From Bacteroidota bacterium (GTDB lineage: Bacteria > Bacteroidota > Bacteroidia > Bacteroidales > JAADJA01): a stretch of DNA of 64,000 bases. The notes beneath the pieces were generated by a model that searched no databases, was not told where the DNA came from, and saw only the letters and a program-made list of their open reading frames with translations. The stretch lies in the NCBI GenBank assembly GCA_020444515.1, contig JAHLKX010000002.1, positions 372,001-436,000 of the forward strand, written 5' to 3'. Position 1 is the first letter of the stretch. Each line of letters opens with the position of its first letter. The translations under genes were made by a program, and so were the position numbers. This document shows positions 36,686 through 47,378 of the stretch, one piece after another.

Positions 36686-39600
36686 ATGTTTCAAAAGTGT
36701 ACGTTCCTTTTGGGTGCTTTGCTATTATTATTCATAGAAATGAATTTAATAGCGCAAGAACAAACGGTTTATTATCCTGCTGAAATTAAACTTCAGGAGG
36801 ATCATGTTACAACCATTCCCTTAAAACAGATGGAGTTAATTCCATCGCGGGGTAAAACAAACTGGAAAAATGGGGTGGTTCCCAATAAAGGATTGCCTGA
36901 ACGGCACCAAAAAATGTTAAACCAAAAAAGGATACAACCGGATCCCATTGTGCAAAAAATATATAACCAGGCTCCACCGGATAACAAGGCTGTCGTTCAG
37001 AACTTTGATGGAATTTCCAATACCTATGGCGTGGCGCCTCCCGACACCCAGGGTGATGTTGGACTGAATCACTACATTCAGATGGTCAACAATGGCTTTC
37101 AGATCTTTGATAAATCAGGAAATGCAGTGACCTCACCCACCAGTTTGAGCACTTTATGGAACAACCTTCCGGGTCCCTGGAACGGGACTAACAATGGTGA
37201 TCCCATCGTTTTGTTTGATGAAACGGAAGGTCGATGGTTACTATCGCAATTCTCATTACCTAATTATCCTTATGGGCCTTTTTATGAGTTAATTGCTATT
37301 TCAGCAACCAGTGATCCTCTGGGCGCTTATCATGTGTATGCTTATTCATTCACAGATATGCCGGATTATCCGAAATTTGGAATCTGGCCGGATGGTTATT
37401 ACATGTCTATTAATAGATTTGTATATAATTCATCAATTTCAAATTTAGTATTTAACGGCTGTGGTGTTGTTGCCTTTGAAAAAGCACAAATGTTAATGGG
37501 AATGCCCGCCCAGATGATCTATTTTACCTTTTCATCATCTTCGGATCCCTGGAGTTTTTTACCTGCCGATCTGGATGGTCCTCCTCCGGCACCCGGCACG
37601 CCCAATTATTTTACCTATGTAGATTACTGGAGTGGTACCGATCGACTTCGTAACTACCAGTTTAGTGCAAACTGGATCACTCCTGCTTTCTCAACATTTA
37701 TCGGTCCCTGGGATGTGAACGTAGCCTCCATTAATAATAATTTTACCACTGACATTGTGCAACCTGGCACTTCACAAAGGTTAGACCCCATAGAGGACAG
37801 ACTCATGTATCGTCTACAATACCGCAACTTTGGAACTTATCAGGTGATGCTCACCAATCAAACAGTAAATGTGGGTTCCAACATGGCGGGTGTGCGCTGG
37901 TATGAGTTACGGAATTATGGATCAGGCTGGAATTTATACCAACAAGGAACCTATGCACCCTCAGATAGCCACAGTCGCTGGATGGCCAGTATTGCCATGA
38001 ACCGTAACGGAGATATTGCACTTGGTTATTCCATTTCCAGTGGGTCGCTTTCTCCATCCATCCGATATACGGGACGACTATCAACCGATCCCTCAGGAAC
38101 CATGGGCCAACCGGAGGGAAACATCATTACCGGATCTGGTTATCAATCAGGAACCTTGCGCTGGGGCGATTATAGCTGTATGTCAGTAGATCCCGCAGAT
38201 GATTATACCTTTTGGTATACCCAGGAATATGTAAATCCGGGAGGAAGTGGTGCCTGGAAAACCCGGGTTGCAAGTATGCAGTTCGGAGCTATGCCTGTTG
38301 CCGATGTTTGGACAGGGAATTCCTCTATGAACTGGAATGATCCCCTGAACTGGAGTGATGGTAGTGCGCCCTATCGAAGCGATGATGTAATCATTCCCGG
38401 ATCACCTTCACCAACCTTCTGGCCGCAGATTACCGGTGATTGCATTACTGGATTAATTGCAAATAATATAACCCTGAACGGGAATGCAAACCTGTTTGTT
38501 TCCGGTAATGTGGAAATAACAGAAGGTACGGCGCTGACCTGTACAGCTTCGGACCAAATTTATGTAGGAGGAGACTGGATTAACAAGGGGCAATTTTCTC
38601 CGGGTACAGGAAAGGTGATCATGCAGGGATCGAACAGTAGTTTTATTAAATCTGAGCCTACAACGGTATTTGAACGTCCGACAATATTTGAATCAACAAC
38701 TTTATCGGCCTCAAATTATTTTGACATTCTGACCAATGGCGGGCAGGATATTACCATTTCCAGTTTTGATATCAATTGCAATGTCACATCGATGGTCAAT
38801 GTTGAGATTTGGTACCGTTTCGATAGTTATATTGGCAATACCGGTTCGATTGCCGGTTGGATGCAACTCGGAGGAACTAAGACGGTGATGGGTATGGGTG
38901 TTGATAAGGCCACCCATGTAGTTCCTGATATACCATTGTTTATACCCGCAGGATCAACTTATGGAATGTTTATTTCATGTTATTCGGGATCAACTGGTAA
39001 TATTCGATACACCAGTGTGACCCAATCATTTTATGATCCTAACCTTACCATTAATTGCGGGGATGGATCGAGTGGTTTTCAACCTGGTATGGGTACCATA
39101 TTCTCTACCTCGTCGTGGAATGGTAACATTTATTATTCTACTGGAGCCATTCCTTTAACACCATTTTATGATCTTGATATCACCAAATCGGATGCCGAGG
39201 TGATGACTGCCTGTGATGTTAATGTGGGGAATGATCTGTCAGTTCAACCCCAGGCATTTTTTACCAATGGTATTGGCAATCACCTTGCGATCGGAGGGAG
39301 TTTTAATTTGGAATCAAGTTCAACGCGGACCGGATCATTCATCAATTATGGTTCACTTGCCGTAACAGGAAGTACGAATGTAAAGAAAGAGTATGTTGAC
39401 GGTCAGTGGCATTTCATCAGCTCCCCGGTATCAAATGCCTATTCTGCCATTTTTCTGAATTTATATCTGAAATACTGGGACGAAGCAACCTACACCTGGA
39501 ATTATATCATTCCCCTCGATTCTCTCTTACGGGTAGGTAGAGGATATGAAACTTGGTCTACCGTGGGCAATCCTACCATCACGTATTCGGGTGGAAATTT

Positions 39601-40624
39601 AACCAGTAATTCAGTTTCTCCCACTCTTTATGCTACGGATGTTAATGGAGGTGGCATCGGTAATTCTGAAGGCTGGAATCTGGTGGGTAATCCATATGCA
39701 TCGGCCATTGATTTGGGAGGTCCTTCGAGTCCATTGTCGGGATTTACCTGGTCGAATCTGGATAATACCATTTATATGTGGGATGGAGTACAATATGCCA
39801 ACTATAATCCTTTTACAGGCATTAGCATTAACACCGGGACACGATATGTGCCCGCACTTCAATCATTTTTTGTAAAAGCCAATGGATTGTACCCAACCTT
39901 GACATTCCCACCATCCTCCAGGGTTCATCATACACAAAGTACCTATAAATCAAAATCAGAACTTCCTTTGGTTCGTCTTCAGGTTTCCGGAAATTCATAT
40001 TCAAGTGAGTTCATTGTTGCAGAGTTAACCTCCTCATCACTGAACTATGATGGAGCATATGATGCCTATCATCTTAATGGCAGCGAAGAAACTCCCGAAA
40101 TATTTGTGTACGCAGGGAATGACGAACTCTCTGTACAAGTCATTCCGGATATCCATCCAGCCACCATTATCCCTGTTGGTTTCGAAGCAAGTGTCAATGG
40201 ACTGTATACCATTGATTTGATTGACTTTGTTAACCTGGATGACATTGAATATTTTGTACTAGAGGATTTAAAGACAGGGGAATTTGTTGACCTGTTGCAG
40301 CAAATTCAGTATAATTTTACAGCCAGTACACAGGATGATGCCTACCGGTTCAATTTATATTTTGACAATGTTTCTGTATCCATTGAAGAATCCGAAACCA
40401 AACCATTTTCTGCATGGTTAGAAAATAAGACCCTCCATCTTTTATTTAATCAACCCTCCACGGGAACAATAAAGATCATGGATATAACAGGAAGGCTTAT
40501 TACCAGTACAGATGTCAATTCAACCAGTCATGTGACCATGCCTGTGAGTGTGCATTCTGGGATCTATATTATTGCCTGGCAATCCGCATCCGCAGAATAT
40601 CATACCAAAGTGCTTTTAAAGTAA
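36686..40624 (+). CDS. Very large secreted mosaic protein A, T9SS type A tail
   Basis: The protein has 1312 residues with a signal peptide ending near NLIAQ. Residues about 70-535 form a domain shared with the genes at 43390 and 47452: NFDGISNTYGVAPPDTQGDV, GFQIFDKSGN, GDPIVLFDETEGRWLLSQF and PDYPKFGIWPDGYYMSINRF. From about 540 there is a region starting WTGNSSMNWNDPLNWSDG, with later QWHFISSP, GRGYETW and GWNLVGNPYASAIDLGG, shared with the gene at 41083. The last 75 residues (GTIKIMDITGRLITS, GIYIIAW, KVLLK) look like a T9SS type A sorting domain. It is probably displayed on the cell surface or released. The shared domain may be a beta-propeller; no enzyme motif was recognised. A strong terminator follows. 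Confidence 0.88.
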   Translation: MFQKCTFLLGALLLLFIEMNLIAQEQTVYYPAEIKLQEDHVTTIPLKQMELIPSRGKTNWKNGVVPNKGLPERHQKMLNQKRIQPDPIVQKIYNQAPPDNKAVVQNFDGISNTYGVAPPDTQGDVGLNHYIQMVNNGFQIFDKSGNAVTSPTSLSTLWNNLPGPWNGTNNGDPIVLFDETEGRWLLSQFSLPNYPYGPFYELIAISATSDPLGAYHVYAYSFTDMPDYPKFGIWPDGYYMSINRFVYNSSISNLVFNGCGVVAFEKAQMLMGMPAQMIYFTFSSSSDPWSFLPADLDGPPPAPGTPNYFTYVDYWSGTDRLRNYQFSANWITPAFSTFIGPWDVNVASINNNFTTDIVQPGTSQRLDPIEDRLMYRLQYRNFGTYQVMLTNQTVNVGSNMAGVRWYELRNYGSGWNLYQQGTYAPSDSHSRWMASIAMNRNGDIALGYSISSGSLSPSIRYTGRLSTDPSGTMGQPEGNIITGSGYQSGTLRWGDYSCMSVDPADDYTFWYTQEYVNPGGSGAWKTRVASMQFGAMPVADVWTGNSSMNWNDPLNWSDGSAPYRSDDVIIPGSPSPTFWPQITGDCITGLIANNITLNGNANLFVSGNVEITEGTALTCTASDQIYVGGDWINKGQFSPGTGKVIMQGSNSSFIKSEPTTVFERPTIFESTTLSASNYFDILTNGGQDITISSFDINCNVTSMVNVEIWYRFDSYIGNTGSIAGWMQLGGTKTVMGMGVDKATHVVPDIPLFIPAGSTYGMFISCYSGSTGNIRYTSVTQSFYDPNLTINCGDGSSGFQPGMGTIFSTSSWNGNIYYSTGAIPLTPFYDLDITKSDAEVMTACDVNVGNDLSVQPQAFFTNGIGNHLAIGGSFNLESSSTRTGSFINYGSLAVTGSTNVKKEYVDGQWHFISSPVSNAYSAIFLNLYLKYWDEATYTWNYIIPLDSLLRVGRGYETWSTVGNPTITYSGGNLTSNSVSPTLYATDVNGGGIGNSEGWNLVGNPYASAIDLGGPSSPLSGFTWSNLDNTIYMWDGVQYANYNPFTGISINTGTRYVPALQSFFVKANGLYPTLTFPPSSRVHHTQSTYKSKSELPLVRLQVSGNSYSSEFIVAELTSSSLNYDGAYDAYHLNGSEETPEIFVYAGNDELSVQVIPDIHPATIIPVGFEASVNGLYTIDLIDFVNLDDIEYFVLEDLKTGEFVDLLQQIQYNFTASTQDDAYRFNLYFDNVSVSIEESETKPFSAWLENKTLHLLFNQPSTGTIKIMDITGRLITSTDVNSTSHVTMPVSVHSGIYIIAWQSASAEYHTKVLLK

Positions 40625-41082
40625 TCTTCATTACGTAAGCAGTCATAGCCTTCCTGCATGTTCAGGAAGGCTTTTTTTATGTTATAAGTTTTATAATGCT
40701 TACCAGACCTACTAAACATCAAATCTTTAAAGGTGAATCTGTATGTAAATTTTACAATGAATTAGAAACTAATCGGCTGTAATTGCGTATCCACGATTCG
40801 ATTTAAAGATTTAAGAATAATAAATAATTCTTATTCAGGTCACATAAATTTAAATAAAACAGGGAATATGAGGAATGGCATATTGCTGTCAATGCATGAT
40901 GGGCAAATAACCCTTATGAAATCGGAAGTATGTTTTCAAAATGCTTACGAATCGAAGAGTATACCAAACTTTAAATCCAGAATTGCTGGTAATGTATCTG
41001 TATTGCAGATGATCTCACCAGTCATACGACTTTTTTTACAAAACAATTAAAATTTGAATAAAAATTATAATCTCAATAAATT
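40625..41082 (+). other. Intergenic region of 458 nt
   Basis: The left end holds the terminator of the preceding gene. The rest is AT-rich and has no perfect -7 element. An ORF of 60 codons (40868-41050) lies in it but has no signal peptide, motif or family resemblance, and I regard it as chance. Nothing else was recognised, so any promoter for the next gene must diverge from consensus. Confidence 0.4.
40647..40678 (+). terminator. Rho-independent terminator after mosaic protein A
   Basis: AGCCTTCCTG (40647-40656) pairs perfectly with CAGGAAGGCT (40663-40672), followed by a T run. Confidence 0.88.
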
Positions 41083-43161
41083 ATGAAAAAGATCATACTC
41101 ATTTCATTGGTCATCTTTTTAGGATTCATTACTTCAACACAGTTATTGAGTCAAAATTATAATATGGGCAGTGCTCCTGCAGTCACCACCTGTTCAGGTA
41201 ATTTTTATGATTCAGGAGGCCTTTCAAGTACATATGGATACAATGAAGACATTGTGATGACATTTTATCCCAGTGTTTCCGGCAATATTCTGAAGATTTT
41301 CTTTTCAAGTTTTGAACTGGAACCATTGCCCGGAAACAGTACCAATTGTAAAGACTATTTAAATATTTACGACGGTGAAACAGTTTCTGCTACATTGATC
41401 GGTCAGTATTGTGGATCGGATAGTCCGGGTGAAATTATTGCCACCAATGGTTTAGGCGCACTTACATTTGAATTTCATTCAAATAACAAGGGCGTTTATG
41501 ATGGATGGTTGGCGATAATAGCATGTATTGATCCGGGTACAGCATATTCCGGGAATTGGACAGGTGTTACTTCTACCGACTGGAGCACTGGATCAAACTG
41601 GGATGATGGAAATGTGCCGGGATACTATACAAATGTTACAATTCCCTCATCACCGATCGGTGGCAATTTCCCGGAAACCAATTCCGGATCAACAGCAATT
41701 TGCTTCGATTTAACAATTGAAAATGGAGCGCATTTGTACATTCCGGCTGATAACGGTATATCGGTTTATGGAACGTTGCTGAATTATTCGGGTGTGACTG
41801 GATTGGTTATTCAATCGGATATCAATGGAAATGGAACCCTGGTCAATAATACCCCGGGTGTTGCTGCAACCGTTCAGCAGTATTTGACCCATTCACAATG
41901 GCATTTTATTACCCAACCGGTCGATTATGAAGTGGCCGGAGTATTTGATCTGCCTCCCGGTCAATCTGAAATATACCTTAGATCACACAATGAAGCAACA
42001 AATACCTGGGGTGAATATATTGTTCCGGTTAATACCCTATTGGAACTGGGAAGAGGATATGAAACATGGGTAGGTACAACTGGCGGTATTGTCCAGGATG
42101 AAATTGTTGAATTTGACGGTAATTTAAATAGGGGAGATTATACAACAGGTTCTGCTGGTTTCTATAGCCTTCAATTTACCAGCGGACATGGATTGAACTT
42201 AATTGGAAATCCATATCCCTCTGCTTTAGAGGCTGATATTCAAAACTGGGAAAAACCAAATAGTAAGCCCGTTGCGAATAGCATATGGGTTTGGGATCCA
42301 GGCATAGGTAATTACCGGTATTGGAATGGAATTAATGGGATAAATACAAACGGCTATGGAACTTTAACAAATGGTATTATTCCACCCATGCAAGCATTTT
42401 TTGTGCTGGCCATAAAATCTAATCCCCAACTCACAATTCCCCAGTCCTCCAGGGTTCACAGCAATCAACCCTTTTATAAAAATATGTGGACATCTGAAAA
42501 TATTTTTAGTTTAGAAGTTTCAGGAAATGAGTCATTGGATGCAATATTCATCAGTTTTTTGGATGAAGCGACTGAAGAGTTCGATGAGGCTTTTGATGTA
42601 CAGAAGCTTTTTGGAGTAACCAATGCTCCACAATTATATACCCTCAATGCCGATATGAAATTGTCTATTAATGCCCTGCCTCAGTTTTTTGGAGTAAAAA
42701 GTATTACTACTGGATTTGAATGTGATTCCGAAGGATATTTTACATTAAAAGCTGATCAGATAGAATTATTTAATAATCAGCTTGAGGTGATAATTGAAGA
42801 TACAAAAGAAGGCATCATTCAAAATCTCAGAGATGAACCAGTGTACACTTTTTATCATGAAGCGAGCGACGAAAATACTAGATTCATCATTCACTTTGGA
42901 AGCCCGAATGGTATATGTGAATGGAATCCGGAAATTACAAATCTTAGGGTTTTTAGTTCAGGTAATGTTATTAAGGTAATCAATCCTACAAATAATTTCA
43001 TCGATGTTACTGTTTATGATTTTATGGGAAGAAGCATCATGCAGAAATCAGGTGATGCAAATAACTCGATAAGTCTGAAGATAGATGGATCAACAGGGTA
43101 CTATATTGTACAAGTTAGGACTGATAAATTTGTAAAGACAGAAAAAGTTTTTATTGAATAG
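41083..43161 (+). CDS. Secreted CUB-domain protein B, T9SS type A tail
   Basis: The protein has 692 residues with a signal peptide ending near QLLSQ. Residues about 30-150 form a CUB domain (VTTCSGNFYDSGG, CKDYLNIYDGE, GQYCGSDSPGEI, LTFEFHSN). Residues from 158 repeat the WTGxTSTDWSTGSNWDDGNVP segment, then QWHFITQP (271), GRGYETW and GLNLIGNPYPSALEAD, in the same order as in the second half of mosaic protein A. The last 75 residues (NVIKVINPTNNFIDVTVYDF, GYYIVQVRTDKF, EKVFIE) form a type A sorting domain. CUB domains usually bind protein or sugar partners. The gene appears visibly AT-rich compared with the housekeeping genes to its left. Confidence 0.88.
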   Translation: MKKIILISLVIFLGFITSTQLLSQNYNMGSAPAVTTCSGNFYDSGGLSSTYGYNEDIVMTFYPSVSGNILKIFFSSFELEPLPGNSTNCKDYLNIYDGETVSATLIGQYCGSDSPGEIIATNGLGALTFEFHSNNKGVYDGWLAIIACIDPGTAYSGNWTGVTSTDWSTGSNWDDGNVPGYYTNVTIPSSPIGGNFPETNSGSTAICFDLTIENGAHLYIPADNGISVYGTLLNYSGVTGLVIQSDINGNGTLVNNTPGVAATVQQYLTHSQWHFITQPVDYEVAGVFDLPPGQSEIYLRSHNEATNTWGEYIVPVNTLLELGRGYETWVGTTGGIVQDEIVEFDGNLNRGDYTTGSAGFYSLQFTSGHGLNLIGNPYPSALEADIQNWEKPNSKPVANSIWVWDPGIGNYRYWNGINGINTNGYGTLTNGIIPPMQAFFVLAIKSNPQLTIPQSSRVHSNQPFYKNMWTSENIFSLEVSGNESLDAIFISFLDEATEEFDEAFDVQKLFGVTNAPQLYTLNADMKLSINALPQFFGVKSITTGFECDSEGYFTLKADQIELFNNQLEVIIEDTKEGIIQNLRDEPVYTFYHEASDENTRFIIHFGSPNGICEWNPEITNLRVFSSGNVIKVINPTNNFIDVTVYDFMGRSIMQKSGDANNSISLKIDGSTGYYIVQVRTDKFVKTEKVFIE

Positions 43162-43200
43162 AAAAGCAAATAAATTCTTATCAAATTGATTTAGAAGGGA

Positions 43201-43230
43201 AAACCTCTCTCACGAAGGGAGGTTTTTTTT
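43201..43230 (+). terminator. Rho-independent terminator after protein B
   Basis: AAACCTC (43201-43207) pairs with GAGGTTT (43219-43225), with two more possible G-T or C-G pairs inside, followed by a run of T residues. Confidence 0.75.
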
Positions 43231-43389
43231 ATTTCAGAATATCTATTATTTTAGCTGAATATTATTTATTGATAAACAAAGAAATCATTTCTTAAAATAG
43301 TATTTCGAATCTGCCCTTGTAAAGGATCTTCTTTATGGTTGATTGATACCGGGATAGAATTGCATTTCAGGTTAAATTAAAGATTAAAA

Positions 43390-46300
43390 ATGAGAAAATT
43401 TTTTTACTTTTTTACAGGTATTGCCCTGATGCTGGCTTATCAGGTAAATTATGCTCAAAGTCTATTAAGTGAGCAACAAGCCACCTTAGTTGTAACTTCG
43501 GAACAGATGGTTGAAGTACCGTCCATTGCATCCCAAATTGCCAATGGAACATTTATTCCGGCACAGGATGAAAATAAAGAATATAATCCCAAAAAATGGG
43601 GAAAGAACACAGCAGTTCCGGGTAAAGGCTTTCCAAAAGGAAATGATCCTTTATGGGATCAACAGGTATCTGCTAATAAAACTCCCGGGAAAGCCCCCAG
43701 TCTTATTTTTGAGGCTGCCAGTGCATCAGCTACTCCTACCGACCCTACTGGTGCGGTTGGGCCTAATCATTTCGTAAACGCCTGGAATTCATCTTTCAGA
43801 ATTTGGGATAAGGCGGGAAATGCCTTGGTGCCAGCAGCCGCATTAGGAACTGTTCTAAATGGAAACCTTGGAGATCCGATTGTGATGTATGATCGCTATG
43901 CAGATCGGTTTTTTATCAGTGAATTTTATAGCAACGGATTTTCCGTTGCTGTTACACAAGGTCCTGATCCGGTGAATGATGGATGGTATGTATACAATTG
44001 GTCTACTTCAAGTTTTCCTGATTATCCTAAGTATTCAATCTGGTCGGATGGTTATTATATTACAGCTAACAAAGATCAGAGTTCACCTACTACAAGTGAA
44101 GTTGTCTTTGCTATTGAAAGAGATGCTATGCTAACAGGTGATCCTATAGCTCAAATGATTGGATTTCCACTTACTGATATAGTAATTAGTGGTTTTTATA
44201 GTCCTTTAGGATTCAATTGTAACGGACCCAACCTGCCACCAGTAGGTAATGCACCCATTGTTTACATGCAGGATGATGTTTGGGCAGGAGTAACTACAGA
44301 TCATTTAAAAATCTGGAATGTTAATGTTGATTGGAATACACCATCCAATTCTACAATATCAAGTCCGCAGATAATTAATGTAACTGCATTTGATGGATTA
44401 TTTGATGGTGGTTCGTTTTCAAATCTGCCGCAGCCGTCGGGAAGTGACATTGACGCTTTGCAGGCAACGATCATGTACATGGCCCAGTATCGCCGGTTTA
44501 CAGGATATAATTCAGTTGTTTTTAATTTTGTTGTTGACCTTGATGGCGGCGATGACTATTCAGGTATTCGCTGGTACGAATTGAGACAAAACAATGATGG
44601 TGATCCCTGGACAATTTATCAGGAGGGAACCTATTCACAACCGGATGGTCATAGTGCTTTCAGCGGAAATATGTGCATGGATGCAAATGGAAATATTGCC
44701 CTTGCTTACACCTCGGTAAGTTCCAGTTTGAATCCATCCTTGAGGTATACCGGGCGTTTAGCATCAGATCCCTTAGGTGTTATGACAATGACAGAAGAAA
44801 TCATTGCAAATGGATCTTCCAGTGATCCATCAACACGGTATGGTGATTATTCACAAATGACCATTGACCCAACAGATGATGCAACATTTTGGTCAATAGG
44901 TGAGGTGTTTTTTAGCGGACGAAAAAATTATGTTGGTGTTTTTCAGTTTGCTCCACCAGTGCTTACTGCTGAATTTTCAGCCAGCCTTACCACAGTTTGT
45001 GCAGGAGGTTCTGTTACTTTTACAGATCAGTCATTGGGCTCACCCAATTCCTGGACTTGGTCATTCCCAGGTGGGACACCAGCTTCATATGTTGGTCAAA
45101 ATCCTCCATCAATTACCTACAATACACCTGGAACTTACAATGTAAGTTTAACCGTTGGTGATGGTGTAGATACCGATATTGAAACCAAAACAGGTTATAT
45201 TACGGTCAGTAACGTTATCGCTGATTTTTCCGGAACACCTGAAACTGTTATAGTTGGTAATTCAGTAACCTTCACTGATTTGTCGTCGTGCGGACCAACT
45301 GGATGGACATGGTCTTTTCCAGGAGGAACACCTTCTTCATATTCGGGACAAAATCCACCATCCATATTATATAATACTGAAGGCACCTATGATGTCACCC
45401 TGACAGTTACCAAAGGGTCATCTTCTGATATTATCACCAAAACAGATTATATCACCGTGGCTCCACCTGTTTTTATCATGCAGAATGGAAGTGTAACTAC
45501 CTGCCAGGGTACTTTTTATGATTCCGGTGGACCTTCTGCTTCCTATTCAAATAATGAAGATTATGTATATACCATTTATCCTTCTACTGCTGGAGCACAA
45601 ATTGAGGTTAATTTCACTGAATTTTCTGTCGAATCACACTCATCCTGCAATTATGACTACCTGAATATTTATGATGGTGATAATACATCAGCTGGACTCA
45701 TCGGACAATATTGTGGAAACAATTCACCCGGACTGGTAGTTGCATCCAATCCAACCGGTGCTTTAACCTTTGAATGGCACTCAGATGTCAGTCTCACTTA
45801 TCCAGGTTGGACGGCCTCTATTCAATGTTTAACTAATCCTCCAGTGGCCGATTTTACTGCCAGTAATCTGACACCCGGAACGAGCACCATCGTGACGTTT
45901 ACTGATATTTCAACTGGTTCGCCAGCAAGCTGGAACTGGTCATTTGCTCCAAACACGATTTCTTTTGCAAATGGAACCAACGCTGGCTCACAAAATCCGG
46001 ATGTTATATTCAATGAAGAGGTTGATTATACGGTAACACTTCAAGTTACCAATTCTTATGGTTCTGATACAGAAGTTAAGACCAATTATATTTCTGTAGG
46101 CCCCGTCAGCTATTGTATTCCGACCTATTCAACGGGTACATCCGATGGTGATTATATTTCACTTGTTCAACTGGGTGATATCAATAATGCAACCGGAGCT
46201 TCTGCCAGTCCTTTTTATACCTATTACAATTCTCTATCGACGAATCTGACACAAGGCGATAATTACACCGTTACTGTGAGTGCAGGTTCGTTTACCAGTA

Positions 46301-47295
46301 GCAATAATATAACCGTTTGGATCGATTTCAACAATGATGGAACGTTTGAAACGTCAGAAAGGCTGGGTAATGTGACGCTGGGTGCAATGCCAGCTACAGG
46401 CGCTATTGATTTTACAGTTCCCGTTGGCGCTGCTATCGGTATAACCAGGATGCGGGTAAGGGAAGTATGGAACAATACCAGTTTCGATGCCTGCTCATCA
46501 TACGGTTATGGAGAAACAGAAGATTATAACGTCAATATTCAATCACCAGATTTGAGGCTAAATCTTGTGGTCATGCTCGAAGGGCCTTATGATGGTTTAA
46601 GCAATCAAATGCTAACGTCACTGAATAGCAGTGGCCATTTACCGACAGCACAACCCTATAATCCTTCACTTCCCTATTATAACAACAACAGTCCTGTATG
46701 GCTTTATGGTGGTACAGAGACGGTGGGCGCTATTCCGGCCAATGTCGTTGATTGGGTGGTCGTTCAGCTTCGTGATGCGGCGTCACCTGCTACGGCTGTA
46801 TCATCTACTGCAGTTGGCACCCGGGCCGGCTTTATTCTGGCGGATGGTTCCATTGTTGCTACGGATGGAGTCAGTCCCCTTTCATTTCCTGTCTCTTATT
46901 CACAAAATCTATATGTTGTCGTCTTTCACCGTAACCACCTGGGTATTATCTCCAATGTTAGTTTAACGGAGGCGGGTGGTTTTTACAATTATGATTTTAC
47001 CACCTCATCCAGTCAAACATATGGGGATATCAATGCGGTTAAAGAACTTGAGCCTGGCGTTTGGGGCATGGTTGGTGCCGATGGCGATGCAAATGGATTG
47101 GTTCAGAATACCGATGAAACCGAAGTTTGGAAAAATGACCTGGGATCATCTGGTTATACTGCAGGCGATTTTGACCTCAACGGTCTGACTCAAAATACCG
47201 ATGAAACAGATCTTTGGAAACCTAATCTTGGTGGAGGAGGCCAGGTGCCAGGCAAAGTTCCAGGAGAAGGATATCGGAGTTATGTACCTCAATAA
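43390..47295 (+). CDS. Very large secreted mosaic protein C with PKD, CUB, GEVED and dockerin-like C-terminus
   Basis: The protein has 1301 residues with a signal peptide ending near NYAQS. Residues about 104-523 carry a divergent copy of the shared N-terminal domain (TDPTGAVGPNHFVNAWN, PDYPKYSIWSDGYYITANKD). Then come PKD domains near 525-607 and 608-692 (SVTFTDQSLG, TWSFPGGTP, PGTYNVSLTV), a CUB domain near 696-815 with a close match to that of protein B, a third PKD near 817-903, and a GEVED domain near 907-1052 (VWIDFNNDGTFETSE, GYGETEDYNVNI). Residues 1054-1301 are a C-terminal module with FHRNHLGIIS and two 12-residue calcium loops starting at Asp 1231 and Asp 1260. The tail is GQVPGKVPGEGYRSYVPQ. 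There is no T9SS type A domain. It is likely a surface or matrix protein. Confidence 0.88.
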   Translation: MRKFFYFFTGIALMLAYQVNYAQSLLSEQQATLVVTSEQMVEVPSIASQIANGTFIPAQDENKEYNPKKWGKNTAVPGKGFPKGNDPLWDQQVSANKTPGKAPSLIFEAASASATPTDPTGAVGPNHFVNAWNSSFRIWDKAGNALVPAAALGTVLNGNLGDPIVMYDRYADRFFISEFYSNGFSVAVTQGPDPVNDGWYVYNWSTSSFPDYPKYSIWSDGYYITANKDQSSPTTSEVVFAIERDAMLTGDPIAQMIGFPLTDIVISGFYSPLGFNCNGPNLPPVGNAPIVYMQDDVWAGVTTDHLKIWNVNVDWNTPSNSTISSPQIINVTAFDGLFDGGSFSNLPQPSGSDIDALQATIMYMAQYRRFTGYNSVVFNFVVDLDGGDDYSGIRWYELRQNNDGDPWTIYQEGTYSQPDGHSAFSGNMCMDANGNIALAYTSVSSSLNPSLRYTGRLASDPLGVMTMTEEIIANGSSSDPSTRYGDYSQMTIDPTDDATFWSIGEVFFSGRKNYVGVFQFAPPVLTAEFSASLTTVCAGGSVTFTDQSLGSPNSWTWSFPGGTPASYVGQNPPSITYNTPGTYNVSLTVGDGVDTDIETKTGYITVSNVIADFSGTPETVIVGNSVTFTDLSSCGPTGWTWSFPGGTPSSYSGQNPPSILYNTEGTYDVTLTVTKGSSSDIITKTDYITVAPPVFIMQNGSVTTCQGTFYDSGGPSASYSNNEDYVYTIYPSTAGAQIEVNFTEFSVESHSSCNYDYLNIYDGDNTSAGLIGQYCGNNSPGLVVASNPTGALTFEWHSDVSLTYPGWTASIQCLTNPPVADFTASNLTPGTSTIVTFTDISTGSPASWNWSFAPNTISFANGTNAGSQNPDVIFNEEVDYTVTLQVTNSYGSDTEVKTNYISVGPVSYCIPTYSTGTSDGDYISLVQLGDINNATGASASPFYTYYNSLSTNLTQGDNYTVTVSAGSFTSSNNITVWIDFNNDGTFETSERLGNVTLGAMPATGAIDFTVPVGAAIGITRMRVREVWNNTSFDACSSYGYGETEDYNVNIQSPDLRLNLVVMLEGPYDGLSNQMLTSLNSSGHLPTAQPYNPSLPYYNNNSPVWLYGGTETVGAIPANVVDWVVVQLRDAASPATAVSSTAVGTRAGFILADGSIVATDGVSPLSFPVSYSQNLYVVVFHRNHLGIISNVSLTEAGGFYNYDFTTSSSQTYGDINAVKELEPGVWGMVGADGDANGLVQNTDETEVWKNDLGSSGYTAGDFDLNGLTQNTDETDLWKPNLGGGGQVPGKVPGEGYRSYVPQ
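47080..47202 (+). other. Dockerin-like double calcium loop in mosaic protein C
   Basis: Two segments, DGDANGLVQNTD and DFDLNGLTQNTD, place acidic or amide residues at loop positions 1, 3, 5 and 12 with Gly at 6, as in dockerin/EF-hand loops. Each is followed by Glu-Thr and a Trp-containing helix (VWKND, LWKPN). The pair ends at GGGGQVP. Confidence 0.7.
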
Positions 47296-47342
47296 TATTT
47301 TAATTGGACACAATTTAAAAGGATTGTTAAATATTCGTTAAA

Positions 47343-47374
47343 AGACCTGGTTAATTCACTACCAGGTCTCTTTT
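47343..47374 (+). terminator. Terminator after mosaic protein C
   Basis: AGACCTGGT (47343-47351) pairs with ACCAGGTCT (47361-47369), followed by a C-interrupted T stretch. Confidence 0.6.
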
Positions 47375-47378
47375 CTGA

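Noticed and set aside
40868..41050. 60-codon ORF in the largest intergenic gap
   Set aside because: No promoter, no motif, no conserved composition; chance ORF more likely.
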